Below are positions 54,701 through 64,000 of a stretch of DNA of 64,000 bases, in pieces. The position numbers and the translations under genes were made by a program. The stretch comes from Opisthocomus hoazin (taxonomy: Eukaryota; Chordata; Aves; Opisthocomiformes; Opisthocomidae): the NCBI RefSeq assembly GCF_030867145.1, contig NC_134434.1:7254001-7318000 (forward strand), read 5' to 3'. The number at the start of each line of letters is the position of its first letter. Within the stretch, counting starts at the first letter, position 1. The notes under the pieces are model-generated. The model ran no database searches, was not told the origin of the DNA, and saw only the letters and a list, made by a program, of their open reading frames with translations.

Positions 54701-57700
54701 CTGCCGCCCTAGGAGAGGTGTCACAGGGAGGGGGACAAACACAAGTCCCCCTTTCTCTGTTGACACCAGCAAAATTTGGCCAAGATGCTTGGATTTGACG
54801 CTGTAAAGATAAATCCATCTGGGAAAGGTGGGGAGAGAGGAGAGCTTTAGAGACACAAACGGGTCCAAGGAATCAGAGAGGATGCTGAAATAAAAGCTCC
54901 AAAAGTCTCTCTTGCACAAGCCTCCTACCCTGGTGTGATGAGAAGAGTGGTGGCCAGGGGTGTGGATGGCAGCACAGCTGGGATCGGAGCAGCTCACTGC
55001 TCGGGAAGCGGGTGCCGAGGATGCACGGTGCACTGCCACTGGGAACCAAGCCACTGCTGTCCCCTCCACTGTCCCCAGCTGGGCTGCCCACCCTCGCCCG
55101 GGGGCTGCACCCACCCACAAGGATGGCTCCTGCACCCACGTGCCCTGGCTCTGCAGCACCAGCTCCAACGGCACGAGAGCAGACGGCTGGATGTGACCAG
55201 GGTCACGCAACACCCGCTGCACCCAGGACCACGCGAATGGCGGAGGGAAAGGCTCCCGGAGACCCCTCCTGCTCCCCCAGCCATCTGCCCACATGGAGGG
55301 GAAGGCAAAGCCACCTCCGTGGCAGAATTAACCCCTCCAGAGCAGGAATGGGTCGTTACCGAGTGGCCGTTCGCAGCTCAAGCAGCAAAGCCCGGTGTCG
55401 CTCGCCTGCCCTGCAGACCCCCAAACTCCCAGGAACAGAACACAGACACCCCAGCCACGCACACCAGCATGGGCACAGACATGCCGTAAGTGCTACTGTG
55501 ATATAATTGATCCTAAGGTGCCTCGGGGGCCATAAAGACCTCAGTTGTTAGCTCCTTGGGTTGGAGCCCACCACTTTACTACGTGTTTGTACAAGGACTA
55601 CTCTAACGGGGCGCTGAGCCGCAATCGGGGTCCTGAAGTGCCATTGTAATACAAATACTAATCATGAAACAGCCATTATACAAGCAGCCCCTGCTCAGGG
55701 CTGCGCTCCGAAGGCTCGTAAACCAGGCAAGACTCTACTGAAGTCAACAGGAGCTTGGCCCACGCGCGGCGAGCTGGATCAGAGCCGCTCAGCCAACCCT
55801 GTGGCTGCGAAATTCCAATTTAATTCTGCCTATGTGTGTGTGTGTGCGTGCTTCTGTGCGCGTGTACATGCACGCGTGTAGAGGCTGAGACCATCAGTGG
55901 AGAGCAGCTTGAGCTTTGAGACCTGTTGTTTGTAGAGCTGGGGTGGGGAGGGGAGCTATTTCCCCACTAAACCAGAGTCATGTTTATAAGACGCTCCATA
56001 AAAATTGTTTGAAATAAGAAATAACAGCAACTATACGAAGGGAAGGGAAACAAGCCTCCAAATTCACATTTCTAGTTAATCACCTGCCTGGGAGCTGCTC
56101 TCAGTTTTCAGTGACAAAAACATTTTACAGGGAGAAAGCCCGAGAGCTCGGTCTGTGCAGCTTACGAGGGCTGTAACCGCAGGGCTGCGGGAGCGGAGAC
56201 GCAATAACACGGCCCTTCAGCCCGGCAGAGAGAGGTGTAGCTGGGTCCAAGGGCTGCCCAAGCCAGACAGATGCAGCTATTCAGCCTGGAAAGAAGTAAA
56301 ATTTTAACAAGGTCGTAGCTCCGACTTGAGGAAACCCACAGGCTGTGTAAGGTGTGGCCATCCCGAGACGGCCACGTGCAGAAAACACCCATGCGGAGTC
56401 AGAGCTGCAGAGGTACCGGCATGAGCAGTTGGCACGGTGGCAACCTGGCCCCATCCCCTGCCCTGCAGCAGCTCAGCTCCAACCCCCGGATCTGGCATCA
56501 CCTCCATCATCCTCCTTAGAAATCCCATCGGGATCTCCACCCCATGGAGTCCAGACCCACCGTCCTATTTCCCAGTGTTTCAGCAGACCGTTTTAGTCCC
56601 CAGCCTGGAGTTTTCTTCAATACAAAGTGAAAATACATCTCACTCCTGGCAAGGACTGAACCCTCAGTGCTCGGGGTGGCAGCTCCAACGTGGTCCCCCA
56701 GCTCAGCACGGTAGGACCCTCCCAGGTCCCTGCATGCCCCAAGATGCATCAGCGGGAAAGGGGGGGGGGGATGGCGGGTAAAGGCAGCTTTGCATTTTAT
56801 TTTCCTTCCCCCAGCGTGGGGATTAATTACACACGTTGTCTGGGCACAAACCAAGTATCACCCAGCAAAGTCTCACTCCATAAATTTTAAACTGCTAATA
56901 ATAAGGCTGGACAGGAGTTTTAAAGCTTCAGTAGACAGTTTACAATTAACCTACTCCTGTCAGCTGGAAAATCACCTTACAGTGTGATTCCAGTTCACGT
57001 CTGACTCACTTTGAGTTAGAAACTGCTTTTGAAACCCAGCAAACGCATCGCGCAGAGCCAGGAGGAAGGGCCGAGGGGCAGAGTTTCAGCCCAGACCTGA
57101 CCTGAAGTTCTCCTGATGTTGGGGCAGATTTTCGCCCGGCGTCCCGCAGGGCTGCCAGCACAGCCCTTGGGAGCTGGAAACCAGCCTCCCCAAGTTTTGA
57201 AGCTCTTTGGACTCATCTCAGTCAAGCTTTTATCGTTTTATTGACAAAAACCTGGCTCAACACACCTTTGACTCGGCGCTTGCAATGCAGGCGAGGGACG
57301 GGAAGATGTACGCTTTGCAGCCCCGAGCTACCAGAGATGCACAAGGGGAGATGACCCAATGCCATAGTGCCATGGAGCACAGGACATGCCCACCACACCA
57401 GCCCTGCTGCCTCCTGATTCTCCATGGGCTTCTTGCAAGCTGTCCAAACTGGGAGGTGAAATCCATGAGTTGGAGCCACCATCCCAGCAGCCACCTCCCA
57501 ACTGAGCCAAGCCAACCAGGTACATATGGACATCCCTATGGCACCGTGATGGGCAGCATCCCTATAACTCAGTCACATCCGATACCCCCTTCTCCCTCTT
57601 TTACCAGCTCACTTGCAACTTTTTAAAGATAAAAAGTGCACTACGAACAAAGTACGGAGTTTCTTTGGTGAACAGCATGTGCATTTAGGGAAGCTTTGGC

Positions 57701-58743
57701 ATCCAAAACAGCCTACTTGGAGCCTACAACCTCACAGACCGAGACCTCGGTCCCTTGTCTTTGGCCGCAGCCACAAAGTGAAGCTGCAGAAAGGTCCCAT
57801 ATGAAATATCTTTAAAAAGCCCTCAATAGAGAATTGCATTAGTGAGGAGTAAGCTGCGGGGGGGGCGGAGACACCCAGTCATTTTCTCTGATTAAAAGGC
57901 AAATTTTATTCCTCTAGAAACTTGGACGCAAATGTGGCGTTGCTATGGTTTCACACCCACTGGCTGGAAATGACAATATTAGCAGGGTGACCTGGTAATT
58001 AGAAACTGTGCCCCCAGGTCAGACTGCGGAGAAAATAAAGAGAGATTACGGAGTCCTAAAGACACAGCATAATGCTGCGGGCTCCTGGGCTCCCTACCTT
58101 TTATAACCGGCCCATTTAAATGCAGATTATGACTTTCCACCTGGGGCTGCTAATCTGTCTCACAGCCAGATCAAACAATAAGGCATCTCTCCGCACTGTG
58201 GGGCCAGGGTGCTTGCGAGCCCGGCCTGTCATCAGGTCTGTCAGTCCATCTATCCCCCTTTTCTCAGGGTAAACCCCGGAGTTTTCCATTCGCAGATGAT
58301 TATTTTTCCACCCTGGATGTTTACCTCCTCCTCTCCCTCCTCTAAAGCCCCAACGATTTGGAGCAAACCAGGCTCAGATTTTCCTCTCGGTGATGCAATG
58401 TAAAACAAGAGGGAGCAATCAAGCTCATTAGCATGGGGCTGGTATGCGCTCCGTTTGTGGGGGGGGAAGGATTATGCGCTGGTACTGAGATAGCAGGAGG
58501 GTGATTTCAAGGGAGCAGGTGGCTCCTCTCAGCCCAGCATCCCTGTGATGGCACCAGGAAGACTCAGGGGCCCAGAGTTACTCCCAACCCAGTAGATCCT
58601 ACTAGTCTCAATTGGTGAGGGTGGGCAGATGCACTGCAACACTGTGGGAGCTATCTGCCCTGGCCCCTGGGCAATCCCATCACTCCAGCCCTTCCCCTAA
58701 CGAGTTATCTCATACGAATAAGCAGCATCAGTGTCGACAGCGT
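51738..58743. other. Downstream non-coding DNA
   Basis: No supportable gene. A GC- and CpG-rich block at about 52260-54060 produces overlapping chance frames on both strands. Other features are a TG-alternating stretch at 55831-55880 and a candidate regulatory stretch at about 57880-58230. Confidence 0.65.
55831..55880. repeat. (TG)n alternating purine-pyrimidine stretch
   Basis: TG and CG dinucleotides alternate for most of 50 bases, a sequence type prone to Z-DNA. Confidence 0.85.
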
Positions 58744-59132
58744 TACAGAATCCCAGAATCCCAGCATGGCAGGGATTGGAAGGGACCTCTGTGGGTCACC
58801 CAGCCCAACCCCCTGCCCAAGCAGGGTCACCCACAGCAGGCTGCACAGCACCGCGGCCAGGCGGGGCTGGAATATCTCCAGAGAAGGAGACTCCACAGCC
58901 TCCCTGGGCAGCCTGGGCCAGGGCTCCGTCACCCTCAGAGGGAAGAAATTCTTCCTCGTGTTCAGCTGGAGCTTCCTCTGCTTCAGTTTGTGCCCGTTGC
59001 CCCTTGTCCTGTCACTGGGCACCACTGGAAACAGTCTGGCCCCGTCCTCCTGACATCCACCCTGCAGATATTTAGAGGCCTTTCTAAGGTCCCCTCGCAG
59101 CCTTCTCTTCTCCAGGCTGAACAACGCTTCAC
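58744..59132 (-). mobile_element. CR1 LINE fragment, about 390 bp
   Basis: Plus-strand text opens TACAGAATCCCAGAATCCCA, then GGATTGGAAGGGACCTCTGT and GGGTCACCCAGCCCAACCCC, the complement of a CR1 3' end with its terminal octamer repeats. Homology runs back through the end of ORF2 to about 59132. It is among the least diverged copies in the window. Confidence 0.93.
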
Positions 59133-60420
59133 ACTGAAGGGCAGAGAAGTCAGACACTGTGGGTCTGAAACAGGGTGAAACCTTCACATCAAAGCAGGGG
59201 AAAACCTCCAGCTCTGGCACTTGCTGTGGCCCCCAGCCCACCTTAGCCATCGGCACGACAAGTCCTTCTGCGTGCAGAAATGCCCACAGAGTCCTACCCT
59301 GGTAGCGGGAGCGTGGCTGATTTCTGCCGGGGTTTGCTTAACTCGGGGTCCGATCAGGAAAAAAAGCAGCCAAGGTGTTTCCAGCTGTGTTTTCTTTGGT
59401 GGCAGCTGCTGGTGGTGGCTGGGTGGGGACTGTCCTCACCCAGGACTTGCACTGTGCATGCGGAGGTTAGAAAGGAACAACGCAGAAGTAATCCCTGTGA
59501 GCTGGACGTTAAAAACACATCCCCCATTTTAAACGCCGGCAGAACGGGTAAAGCCAATCAAGATCATTAAAGCCAGACGACTGCATCAAAACCAACAGAG
59601 TGAAAGGTTTAAGCTCCTTAGACCCTCGCACCTGGCTCTTCAGTGCCCTTCGTTTTCACGAACTGAGAGCATTTCAGCGAGGGCTAAGAACACAACGGCA
59701 CTCTTCACAGCCTCCGTCCACGCGCCTGTCACACATTTTCTCCCAACCCAGAGCAGGTCTCGGTGCGTGCTCATCGGCCACGTTCTGCAGCTCTGCAGGG
59801 AGAGCCAGGAATTTTGTTTGCTTTTCTGAAGATGCCAGACCTGAGGCCACAAGACCGGGTTTGTCCTACCATGAGCCTGTGACACGCCCTGGTGTAAAAT
59901 GTGGGGTTTCCAGGTCCCACTCCCCTCCTTGGGTGGGTTGACATTCTTACAGTCACCGGCTCTGTTGCCTTATGGACCCGGAAACCCAAGCTCAGACAGG
60001 TCCATCCAGGACCAGCTTCAAACATTCCCCGTTCCAGAGTCACCTCAAACTTCTTAAAGTAGGAGAGAAAAAGGGAGAACGATGCCCAGAAGACTCGGGA
60101 GGACACAGCGGATGATGCTGTCTTGCTCCCATACCCCATTCTGCAAAATGCTCGTAGCGAACATAGGAAGGAAAAGCTAACTGGGAATCCTGGAAAAGAA
60201 CCCAACTGCCCTTGGGAAGCTCAGTATCTGAATGTGTCTGTGGGTGGAAACCATCATTTCCAGATGGTTTTTGGTCAGCTGTGAAACAGCCATTGCTCCT
60301 AGTAGCTAGGCTAGAGCAAGAAAACAAGGAACGCAAGTGCGTGCTGGAGCACAAAGCACTGGGAACACAAGAAAAGCAAGACTGGGTCCCCCAAGCCTTC
60401 CCATGCACACGTCTGGCATC
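59133..60420. other. Downstream non-coding DNA
   Basis: Unique sequence. No gene or repeat recognised. Confidence 0.6.
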
Positions 60421-60472
60421 CAGGCAAATCCCAGCTCTTCCATGCCTCAGTTTCTCCCCACTCGCCCACCCG
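60421..60472 (+). mobile_element. Possible MIR-like 3' fragment
   Basis: GGCAAATCCCAGCTCTTCCA followed by TGCCTCAGTTTCTCCCC resembles the core and 3' part of MIR in plus orientation. Only about 50 bases match, so this is tentative. Confidence 0.42.
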
Positions 60473-62390
60473 AGATCCAGCGGCCCCGCACGGCGAGAAG
60501 AATTCTCATTTGACACTCGGAAGTCAGCAGGACCTGATTTCGCACAAGATCATTGCAGATATCAGCACTGCAGAGGTGATTTCAGTCGCCTTAGTCCTGC
60601 GGGCAGCAGGAGCCGTGGAGACCCAACACAGACCTGTCTCTAACCGCTGAGAAAAGGCCCCGATAAAAAGCCAAAACTGAGCCTTATTAGCTTCATAGTT
60701 GCCTTCCTCAACCCCTCTGCTGCCTCCCATCCCCTTTCCTCGTCCCCATTCCTCCTCCCTTCCCAGACTGTCATGGTTTATTTTGTTTGGGCGGATTTTC
60801 TTTTTCTTTTCTCCCCCCCTGCCCCTCGCAAACAGATAGTTTTCCCATGGAGATCCAGCCCGCTCTGTGCCTATTAGCATCCTCGTGCATAATTAGAGCC
60901 CAAGGCATTGTCATGCAAAGCAGCCTCGGATGACAACACTTCAGCCCGGACGACACAGAAATGCTGCGAGGAAGTTTCTCACACTGGTTTTAGCCAAGGC
61001 AAACTGGACTGTGCATGGGTTTGAGATTTTAATTAATCGACGGGTGCTGGGCTCCCTTCGCAGCCCTGCCACCGCGCGAGGAAAGAGCCCCATCCAACCA
61101 TGGGCTTTGCATTTCTGTGCGATAGTTCTAGCTCATTAAAATAAATTAAAAACTCCACCTCAAGCAGCCACAGAATCAGTTCCCGCCAGCCACAAGGGAC
61201 GACAGGGCTCAGTCAGTGTGTCCATCACAGCAATGTGTCTCTGATGGGCTCTGTCGCCACTGCTCTCCGCACACAGCCAAAAAGGCTCAACAAGCTTTTT
61301 CTGCTCCCACGTCAACCTCGTCAGGGGTCTCCTCCTGGCTCCACGGGTCTGGCTTGTGCTAGCTGGATCCTGGTGGTGTCCCTCGGGAGAAATCATGCTG
61401 CGTAACAGCATAAGGATGGTTGGGGGAAAGATGAGTGAGCTGGCCCGGGACAACCCAACGGAGAAGATAGGCTTGATGCTGAGCCCTGCTCAGCCAATTC
61501 CATCCTCTCCTGGAACCTTCTCAGCTGCCACCTCCCTGCTCCTTGGGCAGCGGAGGAAAGCTGGTGGGTTCATGTAAAAAGCACAAATACAGGGGAGCCA
61601 CACTCTCCCAAGGGCCAGGAATACTACAAATTAGGAGGAGCAGATTTGCATATACCTTCAGCAGAGCAAAGGGAAAACGTCCCTGTCTATCCACCCTACT
61701 GAGAACAGCCACATTCATCACGTGGCAGAGCAAAAGATCATCTCATTAAGGCAGAATAAAGGTAAAATTATAAGCAGGCTCTAAGAAATACCGAAGTCCC
61801 ATTTTCAGAAGGGATTTAACATCCTGACGGGCAAAGTCCTGTTCACTTGCAGTGGGATTTGCACGCCACGTGCAGCAGTCACTTTTACAAACAGTTTGAG
61901 AGCCCCCAGTTGGAAGATTATGCTCCAGGGGAGAACATTTAGAAGCATTTTATCACCCCCCCCAAAACATTCACTGCGACAACCAGGACACGTCCGTTCC
62001 TTCCCACACCTCCCTGGAACGAGATGGTTCCCAGCACCCTGCAGGCAAAATCCGATCTGCTTGTGGCTGCTGAGTTTTCAACTTCCAGCACCTCCAGCTT
62101 CGCTTTCGGCTGGAGGGGGCTTTGCCAGGACCCCCTTGGACAGCAGAGCCCAGAGCCCTCCCTGCATCGTTCCCACCTGGTTTTGGCAGGAACCTCGTGC
62201 ACATCTGCCTCAAAAAAGCAGCTGCCCCTGCTCAAACAGTAGCCCCTCTCCTGCCAGCTCACTGCCGGGGTCCCAAACCACACGTCCCTGTGAGATGGAC
62301 ACCCACCAAAGCGGCAGAGGCCACAGGGGCTCCTCCAGACCTGTCAAATGGAACAAAGCAGACCCCAAATCCTGCCTCCACAGCCTGTTC
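60473..62390. other. Downstream non-coding DNA
   Basis: No gene recognised. AT-rich stretches with homeodomain- and POU-like motifs lie near 60870-61050. Confidence 0.6.
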
Positions 62391-62610
62391 CGTCTGAACC
62401 CAAGGAAGAACTTCTTCCCTCTGAGGGTGACGGAGCCCTGGCCCAGGCTGCCCAGTGAGGTTGTGGAATCTCCTTCTCTGGAGATATTCCAGACCCGCCT
62501 GGACAAGGTCTTGTACAGCCTGCTGTAGGAGACCCTGCTTCAGCAGGAGGGCTGGACTGGGTGACCCACAGAGGGCCCTGCCAACCCCCACCATTCTGTG
62601 ATTCTGTGAA
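62391..62610 (+). mobile_element. CR1 LINE fragment, about 220 bp
   Basis: Plus-strand CR1: AAGGAAGAACTTCTTCCCTC, CTCTGGAGATATTCCAGACC, GGGCTGGACTGGGTGACCCA and the terminal ATTCTGTGATTCTGTGAA. It resembles the copy at 58744 in subfamily and lies in the opposite orientation. Confidence 0.92.
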
Positions 62611-64000
62611 ACATCAGTAATTTGTCCTGGAGCGCTGCCATATCTCCACGGAGAACTGCGGGGCTGGAGGGGGGGGATGGTGTTGCAGCAGGGGCTGGTC
62701 GGAGGGGGAAAAGCAGGTAGATACATCCCAGGTTGGGTTTCCATCTGCTTCCCTGGAATCTAATAAAAAGCCCCCAACAAGAGCCATCGCAAGGTGAAGA
62801 AGCGGCTGAGCTCAGAGCGGTTCTGGGCAGCGCAGCCGGGTGGTGAAATGCGCTGAAACAATTTGGGACGCTCGTGTGAAGGTCAGGGATTAGCACGCCT
62901 GGCAGGTCTAATCCTTCCTCGAAGCAGCACCTTGCAGGCACTTCCCTCCCCAAACGCCAGCTCCTCTGCTCCTCTACCAGCTGACGTGGATTTTGGCACC
63001 AAGGTCTCACTATCTCTTCATACCCCTGGAGATGCTTTGCCAACATTTTCTGTAACAACAACAAGAACACTTTTGATCCAGAAATTTCAGAGAAAAATCT
63101 GTGGGAAACGGGGGCTGTGGGGAAGGACAGCGTCTGCTTTGGATTTTATTTTTGCCACTCGTTGCCCTCCCTCACACTGATCCCTGCTCAGGGAAGGACA
63201 GGGTTGCAAGCATCATGCATATACACCACGGGAGTCTTCCCAACGCAACGGCAGACTGGACCTCACTCTACTGGAGCATCCCAGAGCTTTCCAGCCTCCA
63301 GACCTCAGGCATCGCCCTGACTCTGGATCCCGCTGCGGCAGGTTGACTCACAGCAGCGTGGTCTCAGCGGAGGCATCTGGGACCTTTCTGAGGTGCCCTG
63401 GGTTTAACCGTTAACCTCCAAGCTCCGCTCTTTGGTTTCACCCTGGGAATTCGCCCTCCCTCAGAGCAGAGCCGGAAGCAGCGATGTTTAAGATGCGGCT
63501 GCCGAAGCGAGCCGGCGTGAGTCAGTGGGAGGAGGACAGGGAGGTCTCCCCACCGCATCCCCGGGGGATGCCAACACCCCACGCCTCCGGCTGGCCGACA
63601 CCACATAGCTGTGCCAGTCACAAAACCAGTGATTTCAGCCAAAAATACATCTGCGGGCCACCCTGTACATCATCAGGTTGTTAAGGGATCTGGTACTCAT
63701 TAACAGTCCCGTAGGACTGTGTGTGCCTATGTAACATCCCCCGCATGACCCTTCCCTGAAGAGGAATAAATAGTTGAAAAAACTGCCGTGAAAGAGCCTA
63801 AGGTGGTACAAGCACCCATGTGTCCATCCACGCGTCCCCCCTTGCTCCCACCCACCCTAAAACGACAAGGGCTCAGCCGAGGGGACGCTGTGACCAGCCT
63901 AAGACCGACAGACGGGTGAATGCTGTGGCTGATGGTGGAGCTACCTGGTAGGACACCGTGATAGAGCAGGGGTGGGGAGACCGCTTCAGCCACAGCGCAC
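62611..64000. other. Downstream non-coding DNA to window end
   Basis: Unique sequence with no gene or repeat recognised. Confidence 0.6.

Overview
This window is vertebrate nuclear DNA, almost certainly from a bird. The evidence is a complete three-exon SOX9 gene on the plus strand, several 5'-truncated CR1 LINE fragments of avian style (3' ends built on ATTCTGTG-like octamers), and a dense CpG-island promoter with long G tracts. The species cannot be named from sequence alone.

Layout: positions 1 to about 45,000 hold no coding gene that I can support. This stretch looks like the regulatory gene desert known to lie around SOX9 in other vertebrates. It carries three CR1 fragments plus a short CR1 tail, three degenerate MIR-like or tRNA-derived SINE relics, microsatellites, and AT-rich stretches with clustered TCF/LEF-like, POU octamer-like and RUNX-like motifs that are enhancer candidates by composition only. 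A near-perfect 22-bp inverted repeat lies at 42,278-42,325. From about 45,000 to 47,900 there is a CpG island with long G and C tracts. The core promoter (CCAAT, inverted CCAAT, TATTTAT) lies at 46,357-46,441. The 5' leader has no upstream ATG and contains a 30-bp tandem duplication.

SOX9 coding sequence runs 46,891-47,321, 48,274-48,527 and 49,055-49,833 (487 residues, splice phases intact). The SOXE dimerisation region, HMG box, NLS and NES elements, phosphodegron, K2/TAM region, SUMO site and C-terminal transactivation domain are all readable. The 3' UTR is about 1.9 kb and ends at an AATAAA at 51,692. Downstream, 51,720-64,000 is again non-coding, with two CR1 fragments in opposite orientation, a third MIR-like relic and candidate regulatory stretches.

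SOX9 is the only gene whose function can be read here: a transcription factor for chondrogenesis, testis (Sertoli) differentiation and neural crest. No other protein gene, RNA gene, CRISPR array, provirus or novel multi-gene system could be supported. The most unusual items are the inverted repeat at 42.3 kb, the paired TCF/LEF sites at 38.8 kb, the SINE relics in the desert, the leader duplication and G tracts at the promoter, and a repeated palindromic 12-mer in the 3' UTR.
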